Source of the DNA: Thalassobacillus cyri
GTDB taxonomy: Bacteria > Bacillota > Bacilli > Bacillales > Halobacillaceae
Direction: 5' to 3'
Length of the DNA stretch: 49,545 bases
NCBI RefSeq assembly: GCF_900107755.1
Contig: NZ_FNQR01000028.1
Span: 1 to 49,545 of the forward strand
Numbering within the stretch: the first letter of the stretch is position 1; every line of letters starts with the position of its first letter. A program made the translations under genes and the position numbers. Under the pieces are notes generated by a model. The model did no database searches, was not told where the DNA came from, and saw nothing but the letters and a program-made list of their open reading frames with translations. Positions 17,237-24,968 of this stretch are shown in pieces.

Positions 17237-18193
17237 ATGGCTCATAAAGCGATTATTTTAGGAACAGGTCCGTCCGGGTTGACGGCAGCTGTCTATTTAG
17301 CAAGAGCAAATATGGAACCACTGGTGATAGAAGGTCCGGAACCAGGTGGACAATTGACATTGACGACAGAAGTGGAAAACTATCCTGGATTTCCTGATGG
17401 AATCATGGGACCGGAATTGATGGATAATATGAAAAAACAAGCCCAGCGTTTCGGTGCGACATTTGAACGGGGCTGGGTGACAGATGTCGATACATCAAAC
17501 CGACCTTTTAAGATTTCCGTAGATGGTCTTGGTGAGCTCGAAGCAGACTCTCTGATTGTTTCTACAGGCGCCTCAGCTAAAATGCTCGGCATCCCGGGAG
17601 AGAAAGAAAACATGGGGAAAGGTGTCAGTACCTGTGCAACCTGTGATGGATTCTTTTTCCGGGATAAAAAAGTGTTGATTGTCGGTGGCGGTGACTCCGC
17701 AATGGAAGAGTCCAACTTCCTGACCAAATTTGCAAGTGAAGTGAACGTCGTACACCGTCGTCATGAGCTTCGCGCTTCAAAAATTATGCAGGATCGTGCG
17801 AAGAACAACCAAAAAATCACATGGAGACTTAACAAAACCCCAATCGAAGTCCTTTCAGACGGTATGAAAGTTTCCGGTCTTAAAGTGAAGGATAACGATA
17901 CCGGTGAAGAGGAAATTATTGAAGCAGATGGCATTTTCATTGCCATTGGTCATAATCCGAACACGGAATTTCTAAAGGGGCAAGTCGATACGGATGAAAA
18001 CGGCTATATCCAGGTGACTCCTGGTACGACGAATACCAATATCCCTGGCTTGTTCGCTTGCGGCGATGTCCAGGACAATAAATATCGCCAGGCGATTACA
18101 GCTGCAGGAACAGGTTGTATGGCAGCTATGGATGCCGAGAAGTATCTGGAAGGTGAAGTGACGATCGACTGGAGTCAAAACTTATCCTCGTAA
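17237..18193 (+). CDS. trxB: Thioredoxin-disulfide reductase
   Basis: 318 residues. FAD site GTGPSG (about 9-14), redox centre CATC (Cys133 and Cys136), NADPH site GGGDSA (150-155) and the C-terminal FAD motif GLFACGDVQD are all present. It transfers electrons from NADPH to thioredoxin, which also recycles the ArsC beside it. The organism presumably has its main trxB elsewhere in the usual Bacillus locus, so this may be an extra copy recruited to arsenic or disulfide stress; that is inference. GTTAGGAGG precedes the ATG. It has its own terminator. Confidence 0.93.
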   Translation: MAHKAIILGTGPSGLTAAVYLARANMEPLVIEGPEPGGQLTLTTEVENYPGFPDGIMGPELMDNMKKQAQRFGATFERGWVTDVDTSNRPFKISVDGLGELEADSLIVSTGASAKMLGIPGEKENMGKGVSTCATCDGFFFRDKKVLIVGGGDSAMEESNFLTKFASEVNVVHRRHELRASKIMQDRAKNNQKITWRLNKTPIEVLSDGMKVSGLKVKDNDTGEEEIIEADGIFIAIGHNPNTEFLKGQVDTDENGYIQVTPGTTNTNIPGLFACGDVQDNKYRQAITAAGTGCMAAMDAEKYLEGEVTIDWSQNLSS

Positions 18194-18195
18194 TA

Positions 18196-18230
18196 ACAAA
18201 AGCGTGCAGACAAAATCTGCACGCTTTTGT
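18196..18230. terminator. Terminator after trxB
   Basis: 15-bp perfect stem (18196-18210 with 18216-18230) containing GCGTGCAGA/TCTGCACGC, ending in a T-rich arm. It could act in both directions. Confidence 0.85.
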
Positions 18231-18240
18231 TACACTTCAG

Positions 18241-18328
18241 GAAAGTTTTACATTTTTAAAGGGTTAAAGTATAAGAAAAGACTAAGGCTTTCGCCATCAG
18301 GAATTGGCGATAAGCCAAGTTATTCTAA
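18241..18328 (+). repeat. Dispersed hairpin repeat B, copy 3
   Basis: Core ACTAAGGCTTTCGCC, loop, GGCGATAAGCCAAGTTATTCT, with an A/T-rich 5' part shared with copies 1 and 2. It ends 4 bases before the stop codon of the convergent MFS gene. Confidence 0.8.
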
Positions 18329-18332
18329 GAAA

Positions 18333-19568
18333 TTACTTTTCTAACGTTTCGTCCATGCGGAAAGCAGTTATGAGGCCTGCCAGAAATGGCATCAATGCAA
18401 CCAGAGCGATAGACCAGCTGACACCGAGCATATCGGCGATGAGACCGGCTAATAATGCGCCGAAAGCATAACCGCTGTCCCGCCAAAAACGATAAACTCC
18501 CATTGAAGTAGCCCGCCAATCAGGGTGGGCGACATCACTGATCGATGCCATGATTGTCGGATAAACCATCGCTGTGCCAATCCCTAATAGGAGCGCACCC
18601 AACAACCATAAAGGGTAGCTATTGACCATCAATATGAGCCATAGGGATAAAGCTTGCAGCCACATCCCAGTGGTTATTAGCCATTTACGTCCGATTCGGT
18701 CACTTAACACGCCAGTGAAAAGCTGGAAAAATCCCCAGGCTGCCGGATAAACGGCGACGACCGTTCCAATTTGTCCGACAGACAAACCGCCAGAAGCGAA
18801 GAATATCGGAAATAATCCCCACGCCATCCCGTCTTTCAAGTTAGTAGTGAGACCTGCAAAACTGCTGCTTGCCAGGTTTTTATTTTTCCAGGTCGTACGG
18901 CTGAATACTTCTTTTGTCGAGAGAGCATCCGTCATTTGTTGCTTTTCACTTTTAGCCTGGACTTTTAAATGTTTATCTGTATTCTTGGCAAATAGAGATA
19001 GAATGAAACCGATGATCACGATTACGATTCCTATATAAAAAGGTTCAGGACTTAACGAATACCTGGAAGCTACATACCCTGAAACTGCTGCCATCAATGC
19101 AACACCGATATACCCGGCAAACTCATTGAAACCGACAGCCAATCCGCGCTGTGTCGGTTTGGCAAGGTCAACTTTCATATTTACCGTCATCGACCAGGTT
19201 AATGCCTGGTTAATTCCCAAGAGAACGTTGGCAAAAACGATGACCCACCAGGCTTGAGCAAAAATGACAAGCAGGGGGACCGATAAACCGATAGCCCACC
19301 CAAGGAGGAGGACGTGTTTTCTCCCAATCCGATCAGCCAGGTCTCCTGCAAAGAAATTGACGATTGCTTTAGAAAAACCGAAACTTACAATGAAAGAAAG
19401 AGCAGCACTCGTGGAGGCCAGACCGAATTGTTCTTCACCGATTATCGGCAGAATTGTCCTTTCGAGCCCAACCATCGAACCGACAAAAAAGTTGATTAGA
19501 ACGAGTAAGGAAAATTGTACAATATTTTCTTTTACACCGACTTGTATTTTATTTAATGACCCTTCCAT
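18333..19568 (-). CDS. MFS efflux transporter paired with ArsR-rhodanese regulator
   Basis: 411 residues with 12 predicted helices and two copies of MFS motif A (GDLADRIGRKH about 79 and GVLSDRIGRKW about 293). ATG 19568 has GAGGTGATT 6 bases upstream; TTG 19574 is too close to that site. It lies 36 bases downstream of the ArsR-rhodanese gene on the same strand, so both are probably one transcript under that regulator. It likely exports the compound sensed (an arsenical, thiol or sulfur species), but no substrate can be assigned from sequence. Confidence 0.82.
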   Translation of the reverse strand: MEGSLNKIQVGVKENIVQFSLLVLINFFVGSMVGLERTILPIIGEEQFGLASTSAALSFIVSFGFSKAIVNFFAGDLADRIGRKHVLLLGWAIGLSVPLLVIFAQAWWVIVFANVLLGINQALTWSMTVNMKVDLAKPTQRGLAVGFNEFAGYIGVALMAAVSGYVASRYSLSPEPFYIGIVIVIIGFILSLFAKNTDKHLKVQAKSEKQQMTDALSTKEVFSRTTWKNKNLASSSFAGLTTNLKDGMAWGLFPIFFASGGLSVGQIGTVVAVYPAAWGFFQLFTGVLSDRIGRKWLITTGMWLQALSLWLILMVNSYPLWLLGALLLGIGTAMVYPTIMASISDVAHPDWRATSMGVYRFWRDSGYAFGALLAGLIADMLGVSWSIALVALMPFLAGLITAFRMDETLEK

Positions 19569-19604
19569 ATCCAATCACCTCAAAAAGATAGCATGCTGCT
19601 TCCG

Positions 19605-20264
19605 TTAATGATTTTGGTTCGCCTGGTATTGCTTCCATTCATGGACACCCGCTTCCAAGCGGGCTGCTTGATAACCTTGTTCTTTGAGAAATTCGACTGC
19701 TTCTGTGGCATATACACAATAAGGACCGCGGCAGTATGCGATGACTTCTTTATCACTTGGTAAATTTTTAAAATGGTCATTCAATTCCTCAACCGGAATC
19801 GATATCGCTCCTTCTATATGTCCACTTAGAAATTCTGATTGAGGCCTTACATCTATCAGAACATGACTGTCACCTTCCTTAAGGTCGAACCAATCCTCCA
19901 GCTCAATCGTTTCTAATTGATCTCCTCTTACAATAAAATCCTCGCGTAAGTGATTTATTTCAGAAATTTGATCTTCGGCAATTGATTTCATGGAAAATAA
20001 TAAATTTACCACCTTTGGATTGGCTAGCTGGTAAATGACATAGTTCTTATTTTTTTGATAATCAACCAGGCGGGCGTCGAGTAGTGCTTGTAAATGCTTG
20101 GACGTATTAGCCATTGACATATTGCTTTCCCGTGCCAAAGTTTCTACAGATTTAGGAGATTGCGAGAGTAAATCTAACAGTTCAAATCGTTTTGGACTTG
20201 ATAAAACTTTTCCCATTCGTGCGAAATCGCCATATATGGCGTCTTTAAATGTTCTGGCATCCAA
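19605..20264 (-). CDS. ArsR-type winged-helix regulator fused to rhodanese domain
   Basis: 219 residues. Residues 10-95 are an ArsR/SmtB winged helix (recognition helix MANTSKHLQALLDARLV). Residues 115-215 are a rhodanese domain with the active-site loop CRGPYC (Cys178, Cys183), DVRPQSEF and GHIEGAISIP. Rhodanese cysteines carry persulfide sulfur, so the fusion suggests sensing of sulfane sulfur, or of a thiol-reactive metalloid, at Cys178. It lacks an ArsR-type CVC site. Start is TTG 20264 behind GGAGGTAC. A perfect 9-bp palindrome lies immediately upstream. Confidence 0.9.
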   Translation of the reverse strand: MDARTFKDAIYGDFARMGKVLSSPKRFELLDLLSQSPKSVETLARESNMSMANTSKHLQALLDARLVDYQKNKNYVIYQLANPKVVNLLFSMKSIAEDQISEINHLREDFIVRGDQLETIELEDWFDLKEGDSHVLIDVRPQSEFLSGHIEGAISIPVEELNDHFKNLPSDKEVIAYCRGPYCVYATEAVEFLKEQGYQAARLEAGVHEWKQYQANQNH

Positions 20265-20281
20265 AGGAAGTACCTCCTAAC

Positions 20282-20303
20282 TATTCAACTGATTAGTTGA
20301 ATA
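20282..20303 (-). promoter_or_regulatory. Palindromic operator upstream of ArsR-rhodanese gene
   Basis: TATTCAACT-GATT-AGTTGAATA is a perfect 9-bp inverted repeat 18 bases before the TTG start. Size, A/T-rich ends and position fit an ArsR/SmtB operator for autoregulation of the regulator-MFS unit. Confidence 0.75.
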
Positions 20304-20350
20304 TTACCATATAAATTTATCTTTTGTAAATGTGTAAACTTTATTCCTTC

Positions 20351-20379
20351 TCATCATTCTCCTAAAAAACTCATACATT
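20351..20379 (+). promoter_or_regulatory. SigE-type promoter of spoVR
   Basis: TCATCAT (20351-20357), 14-base spacer, CATACATT (20372-20379). The -10 is a full match to the mother-cell SigE pattern and the -35 matches at five of seven positions. B. subtilis spoVR is SigE-controlled. Confidence 0.65.
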
Positions 20380-20409
20380 AGAGTAATAATCAATAAGGGG
20401 GAGAACTAA

Positions 20410-21828
20410 TTGAGATCTGAGCAGCAACAGCAGCTGAATAAAGCAATTAGCGAAATTACTGAAATCGCAGAAGGGTTTGGTCTGGATTTTTACCCGATGC
20501 GTTATGAAATTTGTCCCGCTGATATCATCTATACATTTGGTGCTTACGGCATGCCGACACGTTTTTCCCATTGGAGCTTTGGGAAGCAATATCATAAAAT
20601 GAAGCTGCAATATGACTTAGGTCTAAGCAAAATTTATGAGCTGGTTATCAATTCCAACCCATGTTATGCATTCTTATTGAATTCCAACAGCCTGGTTCAA
20701 AATAAACTGATTGTTGCCCATGTGCTTGCCCACTGTGACTTTTTCAAAAATAATGTGCGGTTTCAGAATACGAACCGTGATATGGTAGAAAGCATGTCTG
20801 CGACTGCTGAACGTATTTCTGCTTACGAGCATAAATATGGCAAGCAGGAGGTAGAGGATTTCCTGAATGCCATCTTAGCAATTCAGGAACATATTGATCC
20901 TTCGCTGGTAAGGCCGAAATTAGAATGGACGTGGCAGGAGGTAGAGGAAGAGGAAGAAGAAGAACCGGCACCAAGGCCGACACCATATGATGATTTATGG
21001 AAGCTTGGCGATGAGCCAAAAGAAGAACCTGCAACCAAAAAGAAAAAGAAATTTCCACCAAGACCCGAAAAAGATTTACTATTATTTATCGAACAGTACA
21101 GCCGTGAATTGGAACCCTGGCAGCGCGATATCCTGACAATGATGCGCCAGGAAATGCTGTACTTCTGGCCACAATTGGAAACGAAGATCATGAACGAAGG
21201 CTGGGCTTCCTACTGGCATGCCCGTATCCTTCGGGAAATGGACCTGACAAGTGGTGAATCGGTGGAGTTTGCCAAGCTTAATGCAGGGGTCGTCCAGCCA
21301 TCACGGACACAAATCAACCCTTATTATTTAGGGTTAAAAATCTTCGAAGATATTGAAGAACGTTATGATAATCCGACGGAAGAGATGAAAAAGCGTGGAG
21401 TCGAACCAGGTTCAGGTCGAGAAAAGATGTTTGAGGTTAGGGAGATTGAGTCTGATATCTCTTTCATTCGTAATTATCTAACCAAAGATTTGTGCCGAAA
21501 CGAAGATTTGTACCTGTTTCAAAAGCAAGGAAAGGACTATAAGATTTCCGATAAAGATTATGAAGCGGTGCGAGACCAGCTGGTAACAATGCGTGTAAAT
21601 GGTGGCTTTCCATACATCACTGTCAATGATGGTGATTTCCTGAAAAATGGGGAGCTTTATTTGAAGCATCATTATGAAGATGTTGAGCTCGATCTGGAAT
21701 ATTTGGAACGGACCATGCCATATATTTATCAGCTATGGGGACGTCCTGTTCATATGGAAACGGTTGTTGAAAATAAAGAAGTGTTGTTCAGTTATAGCGG
21801 GAAGAAAGTGCAGAAGAAGTTTTTATAA
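20410..21828 (+). CDS. spoVR: SpoVR family sporulation protein
   Basis: 472 residues, the usual SpoVR length. The conserved regions [14 protein letters not shown]-like ([14 protein letters not shown], about 40-53), [14 protein letters not shown] (about 103-116) and [12 protein letters not shown] (about 260-271) are present. SpoVR is a cytosolic protein needed for normal spore cortex formation in B. subtilis; its biochemical activity is unclear. A Glu-rich stretch near 180 is variable. TTG 20410 follows AGGGGGAG. It is monocistronic with a SigE-like promoter and a terminator. Confidence 0.93.
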   Translation: MRSEQQQQLNKAISEITEIAEGFGLDFYPMRYEICPADIIYTFGAYGMPTRFSHWSFGKQYHKMKLQYDLGLSKIYELVINSNPCYAFLLNSNSLVQNKLIVAHVLAHCDFFKNNVRFQNTNRDMVESMSATAERISAYEHKYGKQEVEDFLNAILAIQEHIDPSLVRPKLEWTWQEVEEEEEEEPAPRPTPYDDLWKLGDEPKEEPATKKKKKFPPRPEKDLLLFIEQYSRELEPWQRDILTMMRQEMLYFWPQLETKIMNEGWASYWHARILREMDLTSGESVEFAKLNAGVVQPSRTQINPYYLGLKIFEDIEERYDNPTEEMKKRGVEPGSGREKMFEVREIESDISFIRNYLTKDLCRNEDLYLFQKQGKDYKISDKDYEAVRDQLVTMRVNGGFPYITVNDGDFLKNGELYLKHHYEDVELDLEYLERTMPYIYQLWGRPVHMETVVENKEVLFSYSGKKVQKKFL

Positions 21829-21838
21829 TAAAATAGAA

Positions 21839-21872
21839 AGTCCTGGCGGTACTTCTCCGCCAGGGCTTTTTT
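21839..21872 (+). terminator. Terminator of spoVR
   Basis: AGTCCTGGCGG pairs with CCGCCAGGGCT (one G-U), 7-base loop, followed by TTTTTT. Confidence 0.88.
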
Positions 21873-21929
21873 GATGAGCGACGAAATAAGGTATACTAAA
21901 TGAATACCAGTCCAAGGAGGGAGAGGTTG

Positions 21930-22316
21930 ATGTATAAAAACCTGATAGCAATCGGAATTGGAGGGGCATTAGGGACGCTCTGTCGTTATTTCATTAACCT
22001 TCAGACCCTCTCAACTGGCCTCCCGATAGGTACGGTCATAGAAAACCTTATTGGCAGTATGCTGCTCGGTCTGTTTACCGGATGGGTTTTACATAAAAAA
22101 ACGAAGGAATGGTTTAGTGCGGGAATCGGAGTCGGTTTTTGCGGCGGGTTTACAACGATGTCCACGCTAGCAGCGGACACGATATCCCTCAATGGCCAGG
22201 TATCGTTCATAGCGTCTATCATTTATTTAGTCGTTTCAATATTCGGAGGAATCGTTCTTGCTTTTGGTGGATTAGTGCTGGGAGCAAAGTGGAGTGCGAG
22301 GTGGAATGGAAGATGA
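21930..22316 (+). CDS. crcB: FluC/CrcB fluoride channel subunit 1 (divergent Phe box)
   Basis: 128 residues with four helices. Pore residues Arg19 and Asn39 are kept, but the helix-3 motif reads GFTTMSTLA: the two conserved phenylalanines are Met77 and Leu80. FluC channels expel F- from the cytosol as dimers with two antiparallel pores. In heterodimeric pairs one pore can be degenerate. The start is ATG 21930 behind AAGGAGGGAG; the ATG at 21900 has no site. It overlaps subunit 2 by 4 bases (ATGA). A TATACT -10-like element lies at 21893-21898. Confidence 0.88.
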   Translation: MYKNLIAIGIGGALGTLCRYFINLQTLSTGLPIGTVIENLIGSMLLGLFTGWVLHKKTKEWFSAGIGVGFCGGFTTMSTLAADTISLNGQVSFIASIIYLVVSIFGGIVLAFGGLVLGAKWSARWNGR

Positions 22317-22690
22317 ACATTATTTTAGTGGCTATCGGAGGCGCGTTGGGAGCGATGGCAAGGTACCTGCTTGGTTTGATCATCATGAACCGTTTTACGG
22401 ATCCTCCGATCCCTTTTGCCATGCTGACTGTAAATATCCTTGGATCCTTCGTTCTTGGCCTATTTTTCGGTCTGTTTTATGGTGCTATTCCTGGAGATGC
22501 TTATCAAGATTCACTTTTCTTATCTGTGGGAATAGGATTTTTCGGGGCCTTTACAACTTTTTCTACGTTCAGTGTAGAATTAGTCCAGCTGGTGAAGAAG
22601 CAATATTACAGCAAAGCTGTTATCTACCTTAGTATATCTGTACTCGGAAGTATTACGGCTTTTGTAGTGGGCTTATATGCAGGGGGATAA
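22313..22690 (+). CDS. crcB: FluC/CrcB fluoride channel subunit 2
   Basis: 125 residues, four helices. It keeps the full signature: GALGAMARY with Arg18, VNILGSF with Asn41 and FTTFSTF with Phe83 and Phe86. The ATG overlaps the stop of subunit 1, so the two are translated together and probably assemble as a heterodimer, as for B. subtilis YhdU/YhdV. I see no fluoride riboswitch in the short 5' region of the pair. Confidence 0.9.
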   Translation: MNIILVAIGGALGAMARYLLGLIIMNRFTDPPIPFAMLTVNILGSFVLGLFFGLFYGAIPGDAYQDSLFLSVGIGFFGAFTTFSTFSVELVQLVKKQYYSKAVIYLSISVLGSITAFVVGLYAGG

Positions 22691-22823
22691 TGGGGGTTTA
22701 ATTTGTATTAAACCTATTAATTTTTCTTGCTAAAATAAAAATTGTTCATTATTGTAGGATGTATGGCAATAATTAACTTGTTTTTATATCGTAATCAATT
22801 ACTTTGGAAAGCTGTGAGTAGCT

Positions 22824-24191
22824 ATGAAATTAAAACATCATAAAATGAAAAGTCTCGATCGGATACATCGATTTACATCTGCGCAACTGATCGTTTTATA
22901 TTATATATCAGCTGTAATCATCGCTACACTATTACTTAGTTTGCCATTCACCCATCGCCCGGGGGTGGAGTTGACATTCGTTGATACGTTGTTTACTGCT
23001 GTAAGTGCTATCAGTGTCACTGGACTTACGGTTGTTAACACAGCTGATACATTCAGCACCCCAGGTTACTTTGTTTTGATGTTCGTACTCCAATTTGGCG
23101 GCATCGGAATCATGACTCTGGGTACCTTCGTTTGGCTGTTATTTGGTAAGCGTATCGGTCTGAGGGAAAGACAACTGATTATGACAGACCAGAATCAAAC
23201 CACTCTCTCGGGTCTGGTTCAATTAATGAAACATATATTAGGGCTTATTTTAATCATTGAGTTTATTGGCTTTTTAATATTAGGAACTTATTTTTTGCAG
23301 TATTTCCCTTCTTGGCAGGAAGCCTATATACAGGGAGCATTTGCGGCTGTGAGTGCAACGACGAATGCAGGATTTGATATAACCGGAAGCTCTCTTGTAC
23401 CATTCGCCGATGACTATTTTGTACAGTTTTTAAACATTGTATTACTGATTCTGGGGGCAATTGGTTTTCCTGTTCTGATAGAAGCAAAAGAGTTTCTTAC
23501 TTATAAAGGGGATAATTATCGTTTTTCCCTTTACACTAAATTAACGACAACTACTTTCTTCTTGTTAGTGTTGATAGGAACCATATTTATTTTAGTTTTT
23601 GAACAGGGAAATTTCCTTGCAGATAAATCCTGGCATGAAAGTTTCTTTTATGCTTTATTTCAATCGGTTACTACTAGAAATGGCGGGCTGGCTACTATGG
23701 ATGTCAGTCAGTTCAACACAGGAACCTTGTTGGGTATTTCTATGCTGATGTTTATTGGTGCTTCTCCTAGTAGTGTAGGTGGTGGCGTCCGTACCACAAC
23801 CTTCGCGATAGCTGTTTTGAGTCTTTATGTATTTGCTAGAGGGAAGACGACGATTAAAATCTTCGACAGGGAAATTTATCAAAATGATGTGATACGTTCT
23901 TATATCGTAATCACAACGGCCTCATTGATTTGTGCTTTTGCGGTAATCACATTGTCCACGATCGAAGATGCTTTTACTTTGACGGAAATTATTTTTGAAG
24001 TATCATCAGCTTTCGGAACGACTGGACTTTCTATGGGGATCACTCCTGAGCTAAGTACTGGCGGCAAATCAGTAATCATGTTACTGATGTTTATCGGAAG
24101 AATCGGGATTTTCTCTTTATTATTTATCGTAAGAGGAAAAGAAATCAAAGAACATTATCATTATCCAAAAGAACGAGTCATTATTGGTTGA
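22824..24191 (+). CDS. KtrB/TrkH-type potassium channel subunit
   Basis: 455 residues with four M1-P-M2 repeats. The P-loop glycines are visible in SVTGLTV (about 65), ATTNAGFD (about 178), TTRNGGLA (about 285) and FGTTGLSM (about 395), as in KtrB/KtrD. The protein takes up K+ (with Na+ coupling in KtrB) and needs a cytosolic RCK regulator such as KtrA or KtrC, which is not encoded nearby. This is important for osmotic adaptation, consistent with a halophile. ATG at 22824 or 22845 are both possible, as neither has a strong site. Confidence 0.88.
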   Translation: MKLKHHKMKSLDRIHRFTSAQLIVLYYISAVIIATLLLSLPFTHRPGVELTFVDTLFTAVSAISVTGLTVVNTADTFSTPGYFVLMFVLQFGGIGIMTLGTFVWLLFGKRIGLRERQLIMTDQNQTTLSGLVQLMKHILGLILIIEFIGFLILGTYFLQYFPSWQEAYIQGAFAAVSATTNAGFDITGSSLVPFADDYFVQFLNIVLLILGAIGFPVLIEAKEFLTYKGDNYRFSLYTKLTTTTFFLLVLIGTIFILVFEQGNFLADKSWHESFFYALFQSVTTRNGGLATMDVSQFNTGTLLGISMLMFIGASPSSVGGGVRTTTFAIAVLSLYVFARGKTTIKIFDREIYQNDVIRSYIVITTASLICAFAVITLSTIEDAFTLTEIIFEVSSAFGTTGLSMGITPELSTGGKSVIMLLMFIGRIGIFSLLFIVRGKEIKEHYHYPKERVIIG

Positions 24192-24209
24192 TTCTCAAGA
24201 AAGTTATCC

Positions 24210-24250
24210 TATCCCAGATGTCCTCATTAGGACTATCTGGGATTTTAATT
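24210..24250 (+). terminator. Terminator of ktrB-like gene
   Basis: ATCCCAGAT..CC paired with GG..ATCTGGGAT (one bulge) around a short loop, followed by a T-rich tract. Confidence 0.75.
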
Positions 24251-24294
24251 TAAAGCAGCAGGGAATCAGCTGAAGAATTTGTATGAGGAGGGAA

Positions 24295-24767
24295 ATGAAA
24301 TAAACAGTGGACAAAAGAAATTAAAATTAATGCTCCCATTGAAGTCATCTGGAATTTATTCGAGGGCTCTACGGAAAATATGCAAAAATCATGCCGCAAG
24401 TCATGGAGAATGAGCCTGTTGTATTAAAAGAGGAAGTAGTAGGAGCATTTATCGGCAGAAGTATAAAGAGGGTAAGCGAATAAAAGAATATGACGTGGAA
24501 ACATTGAAGTACCAGAACACTCCTAAGGAGAAAAAGCTTAAAGTAGGATTCACGCTTGCTAAGATGCTTGACATTACAGCGAAATACGAGTTGGAATATA
24601 TCAATGACACTCCTACAAACTTCCGTTATACGGCAACGAATAAGCCCCTTAAATGGTTTGTGAAAATTTTTATGGTGTTCGCAAGTGAAAAAATGGTGAC
24701 TCAGTTTGTCGAGAGGGTAAAACGGGTTGCTGAGGAAACGTATCACAATGAAGAAGAGAGTATATAA
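24295..24767 (+). pseudogene. Decayed SRPBCC-family protein gene
   Basis: Three frames in turn spell one SRPBCC protein of about 155 residues: WTKEIKINAPIEVIWNLFEGS (24308 on), IMPQVMENEPVVLKEEVVGA (24388 on), then YRQKYKEGKR and the intact C-terminal half (24450-24767, ending AEETYHNEEESI). Lesions: a misplaced start (ATG AAA TAA at 24295, about four extra bases), one A missing in the run at 24384-24388 and one T missing in the run at 24448-24450. SRPBCC proteins bind hydrophobic ligands. Two of the lesions are in homopolymers, so sequencing error is possible there. Confidence 0.8.
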
Positions 24768-24804
24768 AAAGGAACAGTTGGTTTATCACCAACTGTTCCT
24801 TTTT
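24766..24804. terminator. Bidirectional terminator shared with peptide gene
   Basis: 17-bp perfect stem (24766-24782 with 24788-24804), A run on one side and T run on the other, placed between two convergent genes. Confidence 0.92.
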
Positions 24805-24809
24805 GTGTC

Positions 24810-24950
24810 TTATTCAGTAACTTCGATAGAGTTTAGACCGCCAACAGCTGGTTCTTCTCCAGCAAGATCGGTTGTGTTGTCATTACCAAAGCCTAATGCA
24901 AAAACTGCGGCCAAAGCTAGTACACCCAAGATTTTAGTGAATTTTTTCAT
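24810..24950 (-). CDS. Short secreted peptide precursor, candidate quorum-sensing signal
   Basis: 46 residues, starting MKKFTKILGV. A basic N-terminus and a hydrophobic core (residues 7-22, LALAAVFALGFG) form a Sec-type signal. A short polar region follows (NDNTTDLAGEEPAVGG) and the protein ends LNSIEVTE. It starts 18 bases after the stop of the HTH-TPR regulator on the same strand, with AAAGGAGTGG before its ATG, and ends at a strong terminator. Size, plan and position match Phr/NprX/PapR-type precursors, in which the last 5-8 residues are imported by an oligopeptide permease and bind the regulator. Confidence 0.85.
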   Translation of the reverse strand: MKKFTKILGVLALAAVFALGFGNDNTTDLAGEEPAVGGLNSIEVTE

Positions 24951-24968
24951 TTGTTCCACTCCTTTACA

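Noticed and set aside
21873-21929. Fluoride riboswitch ahead of the FluC genes
   Set aside because: Only about 57 bases lie between the spoVR terminator and the start, and no crcB-motif pattern was seen.
24766-24804. Strong palindrome taken as a CRISPR or recombination repeat
   Set aside because: Single occurrence with flanking A and T runs between convergent genes; it is a bidirectional terminator.
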